Assembly: GCF_004359215.1 (NCBI RefSeq)
Contig: NC_090611.1
Coordinates: forward strand, 2,230,267 to 2,291,750
Length of the DNA stretch: 61,484 nt
Direction of reading: 5' to 3'
Source: Bremia lactucae
Taxonomy: Eukaryota > Oomycota > Peronosporomycetes > Peronosporales > Peronosporaceae
Shown here: positions 31,890-43,330 of the stretch, piece after piece
Layout: the number at the start of each line of letters is the position of its first letter
How positions within the stretch are numbered: position 1 is the stretch's first letter
Notes under the pieces: generated by a model
What the model saw: only the letters and a program-made list of their open reading frames with translations
The model's database searches: none
Told to the model about the DNA's origin: nothing
Program-made: the position numbers and the translations under genes

Positions 31890-33130
31890 ATGAGCCTCAA
31901 TATCGATTGGGCTAATTTACCCCACCTCTCCGAACACCATCGGGTGGTGGCAGAGCACTTGGCGAGGGACTTGGTGAACAAGCTCTTGTCAGACTCTTGG
32001 GAAGTCCTGAGCAACATGTTGCTCAGTTGGAGCAGTTTAAGACATTTGTGCTCGGAGAGCGGAGAGCTGCGTCCGAGGCACAGAGACATGCTGCGGCTGT
32101 GTCCGCCACTCCGACTCAGGATGAGCTGACGCATGAGCAGGGTCGGAGCGAGGCTCTCAACAGGACTTTTGAGATGCTCTGCCCGGCTGCATCAGCCGAG
32201 GCTCATTCGGATGGACCCGCCCAAGTTCGATGGAACTGCAGCGCACACGAATGTCCACTGGCTGTTAGCCGTGGAGCGATACGGTGTGGCGCAGATCGTC
32301 GAGGACGACAGGCGGATGGTGACGTACGCCATGTGGCATCTGCTCGGTAAGACCTCAGAAAGGGCTTACTCGTCGCTTATGGCAGACGGAAAGGCTTTCC
32401 CTCTATGGGAAATCTTAAAGGAAAAGATTCGCTCCATGTACCAGCGGTCGAACAGTGAGGTGGTAATCTTGCCTTATATCAGGTCCAACTGAGATGCATT
32501 CCAAGGTACACATTAATTTCCCAAATGGATCGACTTCTCGACAGCCGAAACTGCCACTCTACTTCACAATGGTCTACAAATTCAAAAGCAAGGTCTTCTT
32601 TAAGCTACGGGTGTTGCTTCAGGCGCGCTTCTTTGGGGCGCGACAGGCGAAGCGATCTCTGCAAAAGTATGTTCAGGAGATGTGCTCGCTGTCGGCTTGA
32701 ATTACCGTAGATCCGAATCCGGAGCACATTAAGGTGCCCACGTTCATGAACGGACTTCAGCATGGCCCATCGCGACAGGCATTTTTTAGAAAGGTGCCGT
32801 CAACGATGGAAGAGGCAATCCAAATTGCCTTAGCTGAGGAGGAATCCTCCAACAGTGCCTCGGCAACATCTTGGTATAAGCCGTTGGCCGAAAGGTCAGA
32901 TGCCACTCCCATAGAGTTGGGCAATGCAGACGTTGTCCGTTTAAATGCGGCAAGCGCGGCCATATGATGGCTCGCTGTTATGCAAGGGTCCCTGCTCGGG
33001 TAAAGATGACCAGCAAGAGGACTCCCATCCAAAAAGCGATGGCGAGAACCAGCGTGCGAGACGCATGAGTTTTACATCAACCACTGAGGGGTCGGGAAAT
33101 GCAGGAGCTCAGTAGGGGCGGGATGCCCTT
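31890..33130 (+). pseudogene. Family A gag
   Basis: The ATG at 31890 (MSLNIDWANLPHLSEHHR) is in frame to about 31975. Shifts follow, with further readable stretches at 31997-32350 and 32133-32492 (MDPPKFDGTAAHTNVHWLLA). The capsid C-terminus is at 32734-32967, and the zinc knuckle near 32940 is damaged. About 60 bases of foreign-looking sequence near 32500-32600 interrupt the capsid. It shares length and order with the intact gag at 60442. Confidence 0.85.
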
Positions 33131-33179
33131 CTTACGCGGACTCCGAAGCTACCCCTAAGCGCATAGTTGTCGAACAAAT

Positions 33180-33671
33180 GGGTAGCACAATCCTTGTGGT
33201 ACCAAATTTTCGGACCTCAACCCTGCTCTTCTATAGTGCTCGAGTACGAGGCTATGACCTTGTGATGATCCTCCTTGTGAATTCGGGTGCATCACAGAAT
33301 TTGAAAAACTCGCGCTCTAAAACAGAGACCGGCGATGTTTGAGTCGCTTTGCCAGGATGGCAAGCCATCCTGGAGAAGAGGCGACCGTCCGTTTAGCGAA
33401 CGGCGCGCTCGTTAAGTATGGGGGAGTTCACGTAGAACTCGGCTTCAGCTTTAGTGACTTCTCTTGTAAAGAGAAGTTCACAGTGCTAGGTATGGAAAGT
33501 CCGTATGACGTCATCCTAGGCATGCCATGGTTGGCAAAACACCTACCAATGGATCGACTGGCGTACACGCACAGTTGCGAACTCTACGCAGGACACCGGA
33601 AAGGATGCGCTCCTGCGAGAGGCGTATGCAACTGATGTCGTGTCGAACACAGTTGAAGGTGTGTTCGTGGG
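33180..33671 (+). pseudogene. Family A protease, catalytic Asp changed
   Basis: A retropepsin-like region. The active-site loop at 33277-33294 reads V-N-S-G-A-S, so the catalytic Asp is Asn. The second half (33339-33635, VILGMPWLAKH) is open. Without the Asp it could not cut the polyprotein. Confidence 0.78.
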
Positions 33672-34740
33672 ATGTCAGCGTCACCAATTCCTACCCAGCT
33701 CGTGGGGACTGGGGGAGTGAAAAGAGCAATGACAAGTAGTCATGCGTCCCATAATCCTGCACAGAGCCGAGAGGCTGCGGCAGTAGACAGCGAGCTGACA
33801 GGAAGTCATGCGTCGCATAAACCGGCACAGTGCCTAGAGCCTGGTGCGGTTGGAAGGGGTGTGTTTGCCAGGAGAGCAACGGCACCCGCTCCCCAGTCAA
33901 AGGTCGTGGTGACTCGAAGAACGAGCACCCGACAGATTAGGACGATCAAAGGCACGTTTAAGCTAGTGACCTTTAGATCAGTTAATAATAAATGGGACGG
34001 GCCTTCGAACGAGGTGTTCGAGGTCGTCAAAGACGAAATTGCGAAGGCATCCTCAGTTGAGGCGCTCTGGCTAGTCTTTAATTCCGCCGAGGAGATAGTA
34101 AATCTCCCGGCGATGTCGTGGAATCTTTTTCTTGCCGAATTAAAGGAAGGAAAGATCCACGAAATAATCACATCAGTTCCAGAAGAGAACTTGGTGGACT
34201 GTTGCTCGTCGTCCGCAACGGACGAGAGCGTCCTGAAATCGGACAAAAAGAAACGCTTCGCCGCTCAAGGCTGGCATGCCTTGAGAGACAGTTTGTTCGA
34301 TGAGGTTCTGTTGAAACATCGCGATGTCTTCCCAGAAAAAGTGCCGAGCCGTCTACCAGCAGACAGGGGCATCAGGCACGAAATAGACCTCGAACCTGGC
34401 ACCAAGTATTGTGTGACCAGGCAATGGCCGTTGCCGAAAGAAGAAGTCGATTATATCGATGAGTTCTTCGACAAGCGAGCCAATGCGGGACATGTACGTG
34501 AGAGCAAATCGCCTCACTGCAGCCTGACCTTTTGTGTGCGTAAACCACAGGTGGATGGCGCGTGGTTCATGCTTACAATGAGTTGAACACGGCGACCATA
34601 CCGGCGCAAACGCCAATCCCGCGGAAAGATGTCTTGTTGAATTTCATGAAAAGTCAACTATCTTTTCCGCGTTGGATTTGAAGGATGGCTACTATCAGGT
34701 ACTCATGAGAGAGTCCGATGTAGCCAAAACGGCAGTAAGC
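33672..34740 (+). pseudogene. Family A linker and RT N-terminus (304-codon open stretch)
   Basis: Open at 33672-34586. The first part is a low-complexity linker with a twofold repeat (SHASHNPAQ / SHASHKPAQ). RT then begins near DVFPEKVPS (about 34320) and continues through EIDLEPGTKY, TRQWPLPKEEVDYI and SPHCSLTFCVRK. A shift near 34550 breaks the frame before the palm. This is the longest single open stretch in this element. Confidence 0.82.
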
Positions 34741-35364
34741 ACCCCAAGCGGTATGCTTTGGGAGTGGCTTGTGATGCCCCAAGGTTTGAAAAACGCACCA
34801 GCGACATTCAACCGAGTGGTGGCTCACGTGATGCGTCAGCACCGTGCCTACGCGCCTCATTACTTTGACGATGTATTCGTGCATAGTAGGGCCGAGGACG
34901 GGCTGAGCGCAATAGAGTCGCACAAGCGTCATTTAGACGCTGTGTTGCAGACTTTAAAGGACGCCCAATTGTACGTCAACTTGCAAAAGTGCGTCATAGG
35001 GGTCCCTGAGATACCTGTACTGGGCTGCATCGTTGGTACACATGGTGTACGAGCAGACCCAGACAAGGTAAAATCAGTAAAGGAATGGCCAATCCCACGG
35101 CATGTGAAGGATTTGCGCCAATTCCTAGGGCTCGCTAATTACTTGCATAAGTATAGCAAGAATTATGCGGAGCAAACTAAACCATTATCTGATCTCCTTA
35201 AAAAGGACACAGAATGGGTTTGGTTAAAAGAACAAGAAGATGCGTTCACATCAGTGAAGCAATCTCTTGTAGAGGCACCGGTCTTGGCATTGCCAGACGC
35301 GGATAAGCCCTTTAGCGTCGTCTGCGATGCACCCCAAGCGGTATGCTTTGGGAGTGGCTTGTGA
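34672..35364 (+). pseudogene. Family A RT palm and thumb
   Basis: 230 open codons: MDLKDGYYQVLMRES, then MPQGLKNAPATFNR, the catalytic YFDDVFVHS at 34861, GCIVGTHGVRADP, the thumb FLGLANYLHKYS and the start of RNase H (SVVCDA) at about 35315. The frame then runs into the second copy of the duplicated block at 35331 and ends. Confidence 0.88.
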
Positions 35365-35920
35365 TGCCCCAAGGTTTGAAAAACGCACCAGCGACATTCA
35401 ACCGAGTGGTGGCTCACGTGATGCGTCAGCACCGTGCCTACGCGCCTCATTACTTTGACGATGTATTCGTGCATAGTAGGGCCGAGGACGGGCTGAGCGC
35501 AATAGAGTCGCACAAGCGTCATTTAGACGCTGTGTTGCAGACTTTAAAGGACGCCCAATTGTACGTCAACTTGCAAAAGTGCGTCATAGGGGTCCCTGAG
35601 ATACCTGTACTGGGCTGCATCGTTGGTACACATGGTGTACGAGCAGACCCAGACAAGGTAAAATCAGTAAAGGAATGGCCAATCCCACGGCATGTGAAGG
35701 ATTTGCGCCGATTCCTAGGGCTCGCTAATTACTTGCATAAATATAGCAAGAAGTATGCTGAGCAAACTAAACCGTTATCTGACCTCCTTTAAAAGGACGC
35801 AGAATGGGTTTGGTTAAAAGAACAAGATGATGCGTTCACATCAGTGAAACAACTCTGGTAGAGGCACCGGTCTTGGCATTGTCAGACGCGAATAAGCCCT
35901 TTGGCGTCGTCTGCGATACA
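34741..35920 (+). repeat. 590-bp direct tandem duplication within RT
   Basis: Bases 34741-35330 recur at 35331-35920. The copies are very similar, with YFDD at 34861 and again at 35451. Copy 2 differs from copy 1 at scattered sites, and at several of these (CGCCGATTCC, AAATATAGCAAGAAG, CTCCTTTAAAAGG) it agrees with the element at 47.1-47.6 kb. Confidence 0.92.
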
Positions 35921-36197
35921 GGTAATTACGCAATCGGCAGCGTGTTCATGCAAAATGATGGCGACGGTTGAATACAAGCCGGGTAAGTCGAATGTCTTGA
36001 CTGACGCTTTATTGCGCAGACCAAACTTCGAGGAAAGACACAAGGAAAGTGTGTCTCGTGCTATAGCACAAGTTGAGTCGTCAACGTTGGCAGCCATGAA
36101 GGCATACAACGTAACGAGCTCAGTGACCTCCGAAATTAAGGAGAGCTACAGCCTGGACGAACATTGTCGCCTGCGGTTGGATCTATTCGGTGGATGA
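35365..36197 (+). pseudogene. Second RT copy and remnant of RNase H
   Basis: Copy 2 of RT (open 35343-35792) ends in a stop after LSDLL. RNase H is reduced to GNYAIGSVFM and then, after an internal deletion of most of the domain, the end segment YKPGKSNVLTDAL with the linker to integrase (open 35901-36197). Confidence 0.82.
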
Positions 36198-36239
36198 AAG
36201 GTAACCCTTCTGTCGCACCTAAATTCTAAGCTTAATCAC

Positions 36240-37130
36240 TTTAGCTACAGGGATGGCTTGTAATGGCATCAGCTGTCACCTTGGGATCCTTTGAGAATCT
36301 ATGTGCCTCATGACACAGATCGCAAACTGATGATCCTTCACGAGCTCCATGATGCTCTATCGAGTGGGCATCTAGGCCATGAGGAGACATTCTTGTGAGT
36401 GTCAGATGGATGTTGGTGGCCTCACCTATATCGATGGGTTGTCAGCTTTATTCGCTCTTGCGAACAGTTTTAGCGCGTTATGCCTGCACCGTCCAGCAGT
36501 GCGCCACTGAAGCCACTACCGATTCCAACGGATTGTTGGAAGTCAGTAAGTCTGGACCTCATGTTTGGCATGCCACCCAACCACAAGTTTTAGACAAGGC
36601 TCGTCGTCTTTGTAGACAGACTAAGCAAAATGGTGCATTTAGCTCCGTGCAAACATCGATCACAGGCAAGGAGGCAGCTCTCTTGTTCCTGGATCATGTA
36701 TACCGACTATACGGGATGTCCGAGTCCATAGTGTCGGATCGGGATCCACGTTTGACGTCAGCTTTTTGGCGACCCGTTTTTGAGATGATAGGTAGCAAGC
36801 TCCACATGTCGACCGAACATCATCTTGAGACCGATGGCCATACGGAACGTGCCAATCGGGCCGTGGCGAATGTATCACGCACAATAGCGACTCCCAAATA
36901 ATGGAGCAAACAATTGCCCTTCGTGGAGTTCGCTATAAGTAACAGGTGTCCACGCCAGTACGGGTGATACACCGTTTTATATAAACGGACGGCGCCATCC
37001 TCGGGCGCCATTCTCGTTTGTGCGCAGCCCGAGTTAGTGAGGGAGGGCCCCTTACTACGCTCGGTGCGAACGAGGGATATAGTTTCGTCAATATGACGGA
37101 GTATCATCTCAAAGACAGAAACTTGCCCTA
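36240..37130 (+). pseudogene. Family A integrase
   Basis: The zinc module is readable in pieces (LHELHDALSSGHLGHEET near 36330, then CEQ with the second Cys lost). Asp of the core appears as SLDLMFGMPP near 36555, the second Asp in SDRDPRL near 36740 and the acidic residue in VEFAIS near 36930. Stops and shifts occur between them. It is the closest relative of the copy at the left window edge. Confidence 0.85.
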
Positions 37131-37683
37131 GTGACCCTGCCGGGTTGGCAGTGGTCAGTATCGATTCACGGCAAGGAATGTCTGTGCTCCAAAATAAAAT
37201 GATGTTTCGTTAATGTCAACTACGTCCTATTATCGACCTCTCGGCGGTGTCGTAGGCGAGTTAGATACAAAAAGCGTGAGCGAAGCTCAACGCTTTGTGG
37301 ATGACCGTTTCGCCATCACACGAAAATGATGAACGCTTTAGAGTGGGAGAAAAAGTACTATCAAGTACCTAAGAATGCAATTTCTGTTCTACCTGGAGGT
37401 ACTACGAGGTTATTGCCGCGTTTAATTGGGCCGTTTACGGTGGTAGAAGAGAGTAGAGGCCTAAATTATAGGCTCGCCCTTCCCCCGTATTTCGCGTGGA
37501 ACGTCTGAAACGGTATGTTGATCCAGAAGAGATCACATACCTTCGCATCCGTCGAAGGAGACCGATGGTGACGCCGACTGTGCGTCGAACGGGTGAGGGA
37601 GACGGAAAAGGTGAAAAACTTCCATCCGAATCACCGCCAATTCGCGACGATGGGATCCTCGTGATCAATGTTCTCACGTAAAT
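37131..37683 (+). pseudogene. Family A integrase C-terminal tail
   Basis: It carries the GPF-type motif (LLPRLIGPFTVVEE, about 37410) and the tail ERLKRYVDPEEITY (37497-37683), with a basic RIRRRRP segment. The chromodomain that should follow is absent. Confidence 0.78.
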
Positions 37684-37689
37684 ATTGGA

Positions 37690-38014
37690 GGACGTGATCC
37701 AAGTCACGGTGTTAACTCGGGTTCGGCGAACGAGGCGAACTCGATTTTCCTTTTTTCTTCACATCCACTGACGATTTCAAGTGGCGACAAGCATTCCCTT
37801 GTTGAATGCTATTCGAACCACCGTAAGGATCAAGGGGTTCGAACGCGTTATCTCGTTCGTTGGCGAGGGTGTCCACCCTCGCATGGTTGATGGAAACCTC
37901 GTTCCCAACTGATGATAGACGAGACCTATTGTCCTCGATGGAGGGTCCATCAGAAGACGAGCGCTCCCCGCGCTCGTAAAAGAATTGGGTTTTTAATCCC
38001 TTCGCGAAAATCAT
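37690..38014 (-). pseudogene. Family B antisense ORF fragment
   Basis: A 100-codon minus-strand open stretch: an NEVSINHARVDTLANERD segment, then a basic VKKKGKSSSPRS segment of nuclear-signal type. The plus strand of the same bases is a decayed chromodomain. It is stranded between family A pieces. Confidence 0.62.
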
Positions 38015-38491
38015 AAGAGGTCCGAGCCCGTCAACACACCCTCAACTGCGTCCGACACGACATCAGTTGGATGCCTATCGCAGGATCGCATCCTTTCCGG
38101 TGTCCTGCGTAGATTTCGCAACTGTGCGTGTACGCCAGTCTATCCATGGTTGGTGTTTTGTCAACCATGGTATGCCTAGGAAGAGGTCATACTCTCCATA
38201 TCTAGCACTGTAAAATTTTCTTTACAAGAAAAGTCACTTAAACTGAAGGTGAGTTCAACTTGAACTCCTTCAGACTTTACGAGCGCGCTGTTCGCTAAAC
38301 GAACGGTTGCCTCTTCTCGCTTGTTATCCTGGCAAAGCGACTCAAACATCGCCGGTCTTTGTTTTAGAGCCGCGAGCTTTACAAATTCTGTGATGCACCC
38401 GAATCCACTAGGACGGTCATCACCTGGTCATAGCCTCTTAGTTGAGCGCTAAGACCAGCAGGGTTGAGGTCCGAAATTTTGAGACCTCAGG
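38015..38491 (-). pseudogene. Family A protease
   Basis: On the minus strand the active-site loop near 38412-38398 reads V-D-S-G-A, the only one of four family A proteases here with its Asp. Frame breaks later in the domain still inactivate it. Confidence 0.75.
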
Positions 38492-38620
38492 TGTAACGGG
38501 GTGACCCGTTACATAAGTAGTGTTTCCTATAAGAGAAAATAAGCAAAGAAGTACAAAATTATCATCTTCATTAATTTTGACTTAAATAGGTTCACTAATA
38601 CCAAATTGATATTATTGATC
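38492..38620 (+). repeat. LTR of family B, 5' fragment
   Basis: It begins TGTAACGGG with a perfect 9-bp terminal hairpin (arms TGTAACGGG and CCCGTTACA). It is cut after 129 bp, where gag/protease of family B begins. Confidence 0.82.
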
Positions 38621-39840
38621 CACTACGCCTATGAGTGTCGTGCCCCACGGAGAGCAAAAGGATGGACCTCTCGCTAGGAATAGTAGAGGTCGCGGATCCG
38701 AGCTGTTGCGAAATCGCAACGGCGAGGCGGATCGTCAAAGAACGGTCGGGGTCATTAGATGCGGAGCGCCCTACTGATCCATCAACGTCAAAAAAATTGC
38801 AGGCCTTTTGACGAATGTTGCTCCTCACACACAAACATTGTGTGCAACTACCCCGGGGGGTGAGATTAACCTCATCACCCTGAAGAAAAAAGTGTCAAAT
38901 AAATTGCCACTTAAGCCCATAATCGATTGTGAGGCGTCAAATTATTTAATTAGACGCCATTCGCTAGAAGATCGCAGGATCAAATATTTTGAGCGCGATA
39001 TCGCTCTAACGAGGACGACGGTGCGACTAGCAGGTGCATCTGTAACGGTTTAGAAACGTGTAGTTGGTATCCAATACACGTTAAAGGGTAAAGAGTTTGA
39101 TGATGATTTCATCGTACTAGATTTGGATGACAAATGTGATGTCATCCTTGGAATACCATGGCTCAGAAAGTACGATCTATGTATAGATTGACAGCATCAA
39201 GCCGTGATGATGCCTGTCTCTTTTTCATCAGAAGGCCAACTGATGAACGTCTTGGAGCGTCCACAAGCGTGTGGATCTCCTACGAGTGAGTGCAATGGCC
39301 TCACTTGTGGTTCGGTCGTTAGCATGACTGCACAATACCTCAGTGAGAATACCCAACACATTGTGGAGTTAGATCCCGACGGCTGTGCACAAGCACAGGC
39401 AGCGTCGAAGGCCCACCATTGTGACGTGAACATAGTTACCGACGGCTCTGCTTTAGCACAGGCAGCGTCGAAGTTCGACCACTCAAAAAAGCTGAGTGAT
39501 ACGAAAAAAGGATGCTTGCTTGAAAAGCAACATCCAAGAAAGTTTAAAATGCCAGTCTATAAGAGACAGTGAGAAAGTCCTCGATAGACTGGAGAGTTGG
39601 TCGTAGAGGAACTCGCTGTGGTAGCGCAACCACAGCTAGAGGCAGTTGGGGAGGATACTCCCCAAATACGTTCTGTGGGAATAAGTTTCCAAATCTGTGG
39701 TCAAAGGTTTCGATGTACCTTTGGTGATAAGTTCCAAAGAGGAAATTGAGACAATAAATGTCTTAGTAAACAATAAATGTCTTAGTAAACAATAAATCCA
39801 GTGTAGACGCTTATACACTTGATCTATTAGCGCCTCCGTA
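38621..39840 (+). pseudogene. Family B gag end, protease and linker
   Basis: The end of the zinc knuckle (HYAYEC-like, 38624) is followed by the protease at 38808-39053. The active-site loop reads I-D-C-E-A-S: the Asp is kept but the Gly is Glu. The linker (39204-39572) is open for 122 codons and holds a short internal repeat (two AQAASK units about 20 residues apart). The CLLEKQHPRKF segment links to RT. A 20-base repeat at 39770-39795 (CTTAGTAAACAATAAAT twice) is nearby. Confidence 0.8.
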
Positions 39841-41100
39841 GTTAAGCTTCAGAGATAACTCAATTGCCATCGCTTAAACCGAAACAGTTCTTGCGTGATC
39901 TGCGTAGTGGCAAAGTCAAGCAGATCTCCCTAATTGTCACAGATGACAACTACGTGGCCGATATTCGGTCGGCAATAGTATTTCCTGAGAATGAACGGGT
40001 TCTCAGCAGCTCATCGATGGACGAAAGTGTTCTCGATGAGAAGACTCGAATTGAACGTTTTACGTCCCAATCCTGGGAGTCAACGCTTTATATAAGGAAG
40101 CAAAAGAATTTAAGGATGTCTTTCCTGAATCAGTACCGTGCGAGTTGCCTTAGGACAAAGGCACTCGACAAGAAATCGACATGTTTCCAGATTCGAAATA
40201 TTGTGTCATGAAGCAACGGCCATTGCCTCGTGAACAAGTAATAGCGATCGACAAATTCTTTTCCGAACGCTTAGCAGCCGGCCATGTGAGGAAATCAACT
40301 TCCCCACATAGCTCTCCGACCTTCTTGTGCGTTAAGCAAGATGAGGATAGCGGGGTTTGTATGCGTTTTCAATAAATTGAACGCTCCAACGGTACCAGTT
40401 CAAACGCCGATACCACGAAAAGATGTAATCATTGATGGTATGTCAAATAGTTTTAATCTTTTCGTCTATGGATCTGATGGATGGATTCTATCGGACCCTT
40501 ATCGTGAACAAGACATTCCGTTCACAGCAGCAAGTACCCCAAGCGGCATGCTATGGGAGTGGCTAGTCGTTCTACAGGGACTTAGTAATGCCCCTGCGAC
40601 AGTTAACAGATGTGTAACCAATCTATTAGCTCCGTCGAGCTAATAGCGCGCACGAAGACTGCCTTAAAAGGACGTTGAGATCGGTGCGGGATTTTGCAAC
40701 GAGCTATTTTCAGGCGTCTTCGTTCATAGCAGAGCCTTGAACGGAAAATTCGATGTTGAAGAACATCGTACGCACGTTTTCGAAAGGTTCTTACACTTAT
40801 GCGTAAGCACAAGTTGAATGCAAATCTCAATAAGTGTATATTCGTTGCAAGCGAAATACCACTTCTCGGGTGCATCGTGGGTAAACACGGTGTGCCCGGA
40901 TCCAGAAAAGATCAAGGCGATCACCGATTTGCCTGCCAGTCGATGTATAGGGACTCCGAAAGTTTCTCTGTTTAGCGGCGTACCTGCACAAGTACTCACG
41001 CAATTATGCCAAAATGATAGTACATCTTTCTTTTTTGAAGAAAAATGTAAAGTGGTCATGGAACACTGATTGTTAGCGTTCCGTCAAGGGTGTTAAGAGA
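39841..41100 (+). pseudogene. Family B reverse transcriptase
   Basis: Readable from DLRSGKVKQISL (about 39895), through QRPLPREQVIAIDKFF (40200) and VPVQTPIPRKDVIIDGMS (40395), to the palm. The catalytic motif near 40705 is destroyed: SYF is kept, but the two Asp are lost by a short deletion. About 45 foreign bases interrupt it at 40627-40675. The thumb ends near 41075. Confidence 0.83.
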
Positions 41101-41103
41101 GGC

Positions 41104-41691
41104 TTGATGCAGTCGCCAATCCTGGCGAGTGCTGACCAAGACCGACCTTTTCATGTGGTCTGTGACGCCAGCGGTTTTGCAATCGGCTGTGCGTTAATGC
41201 AATATGACACAGACGGCGCAGAGCGCGTCGTCTATTATCAATTGCATCAGCTTCAAACGGCTGAACGCAACTATCCAGTGTATGACAAAGAAATCCTTGC
41301 CATGATATACGCACTTGCTAGGTTTAGGGTCTATCTCCTCGGAGATAGACCGTTCATCGTATATACGGACTATGCGTCATTACGCACGGCCATAAATAGC
41401 CCACACCTCTCGCAAAGAATGGTGAGGTGGCTTTCCTTCTTCGCGGAGAATAATTTCTCCGTGGAGTATAAACCAGGACGACTTAACGTCGTTGCTGATG
41501 TCTTTTCTCGCTGGCCGGATTTTGAGCCGGCTGCGCAAATCAACAGTGAGTATAACACTGATGCAACAATGAGTGTTCCGTCGTCAACACTACTTGACGA
41601 CGTTAGAAGAGCTTATCGAGAAGATAAGGCTCGTAAAGGGTTGATGGATCACCTTAGAAATCCATCCAACAATCCGCAAAGGGATTGTTAA
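41104..41691 (+). pseudogene. Family B RNase H, uninterrupted
   Basis: 195 open codons: VCDASGFAIG (first Asp), DKEILAMIYAL (Glu), VYTDYASL (Asp) and NVVADVFSR (last Asp). All four acidic residues of a retroelement RNase H are present. It degrades the RNA of the RNA-DNA hybrid. It has no start codon of its own and depended on the pol frame, so it is a well-preserved domain rather than a gene. Confidence 0.85.
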
Positions 41692-41699
41692 AATTGTAT

Positions 41700-43330
41700 C
41701 GATCCTCACCAGATCGATATACAACAAAAATGGTTTATTGTATTATACAGCCATTGCTGACGACACACCTCGTGTCGTCATCACTACCCATAATGATTTG
41801 TGATAACGCATCATGTTTGAGTACCACGATGCACCAATAAATGGTCATCGTGGACATGAGAAGACTTATCTCACGATAAGTCGCGACTTCTACTCGTAAC
41901 GCCAGTATGAGTTCGTCCGCAAGTAGATACGTGACTGCGAAGTTTGTCAACGAGTAAAACTCAGTGCTTCTACCCATAACAACCTCTGCCTGTTCCGGCA
42001 GTGTTAGTAATCTGAATCCACGGACTTCGTCTTCAAATTTTTTAGACGACGATCACAAAAACAACGGTATCCTTGCTTTTGTTGATCGTTTCAGCAAAAT
42101 GGTAAGTCTTGCTGCTGTCCCGGAGTCGATCACTGCCAAAGGCTGTGCTCGTGGCTTTATTGACACGATATTTCGACTCCATGAGTTACCCTGTGAACTG
42201 GTCTCAGATCGAGACCCTAGATTCACGCGGATTTCTGGCAAACAGTGTTCAAATAACTTGGAACACAGTTAAAAATGTCAAATTCTGATCATCCTGAAAC
42301 AGATGGCCAGACGGAGTGGGCAAACCGTATTCTCGAAGAGATAACTCGCGGATACGTCCACTCTTTTAAGAGTTGGAGCGAGTTCTTGCCGATGATAGAA
42401 TTTGCCATCAACAATCAGTACAGCATACACCGTTATCGTGAATGGCTTGCGTCATTCTCGTATGCCTACCCTGTTTGAGAGTAACTCGCATTTAAGGGGG
42501 GAGGGACTCGCTCGTACAATGAACCTTTTAGCTCTTGCTCATCACGCATAGCCCTAAGGTCAATGCGGAGGATACCATTATTGAGTCAACTAACACTAAA
42601 TTGGACAAAACTCAGTAAGCAATAATGCTATTACTGACTTTTAGACAACGATGCTGAAAGACTCAGCATCAAAAAAATAGTATTAATGAGAATGATAATA
42701 CTCTCAATAATGACGAGATTAATATCTCCGCAGTGCGAGCCGGAAGCACTGAAAACAGAAATAAAACCGAGTCAGCAGGTGGTTTCCTGCTGGCTATAGA
42801 AGCAGTGGTCCGTTTCGTACGGGATTCCATCGCTGATGCGGTGGACCGACAGAAACTGACCTCTGCTAATGATGGAACAGCAATCGTCGATCATTTAATG
42901 TTAATGATCTGGTCCTACTGTCTACGATAAACCTACCAAAGCACGTAGTGACGAATAGAGGCAGTAATAAATTACTGCCCAGGTATATTGGCCCGTTTCG
43001 TGTAGGCAATGCATACACGATCGAGCTGCCTCGTAGTATGCGCACGCATCCTTCGGTTTCTGTTGGGCGTCTCCGCCCAACAGAAACCATCAGTACGAGG
43101 CTTCTGTCGATTCCAGGTTACACTGGAACGGTCAAAGGCATCAGCCAAAGCCTGATCGTTCCGATCCAAAGGCTTATTGCCTCGGAACAGCGTATGATTC
43201 TCTTGAACCAGACGATCCATTCTTTCCCCAAGGAAGAGATCTTCTGATGAGCTGTCAACAGCTCGTTTTGAAGGGACTGATGTGTCTTTCGTTCGCCAGT
43301 TGTTCAGTCGCAATCTGCGCACAACTTTTT
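41700..43330 (+). pseudogene. Family B integrase and GPY/F tail
   Basis: The zinc module lies at 41820-41955 with shifts. The core is at 41964-42272 (LAFVDRFSKMV; SDRDPRF) and 42275-42478 (ETDGQTEWANR; IEFAINN). The linker is at 42733-42930, and the tail is at 42948-43247 with LPRYIGPFRV. The chromodomain is deleted just after it. Confidence 0.84.
42491..42505 (+). promoter_or_regulatory. Internal polypurine tract in family B pol
   Basis: TTTAAGGGGGGAGGG, close in sequence to the tract beside the LTR at 52203 (TTTAAGGGAGGGGTGA). Confidence 0.55.

Larger units (their letters stand above)
31310..37683 (+). mobile_element. Family A element, 5' LTR to pol tail, no 3' LTR
   Basis: LTR, primer site, gag, protease, linker, RT (partly duplicated), remnant RNase H, integrase and tail follow in the right order on one strand. 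The 3' end (chromodomain, antisense ORF, LTR) is missing. At 37690 it gives way to a fragment of family B. Confidence 0.85.

Noticed and set aside
34654..34932. A 92-codon minus-strand frame repeated at 35163 and 47044
   Set aside because: It is the exact reverse of the conserved RT palm. The repetition comes from the duplicated and conserved sense block.
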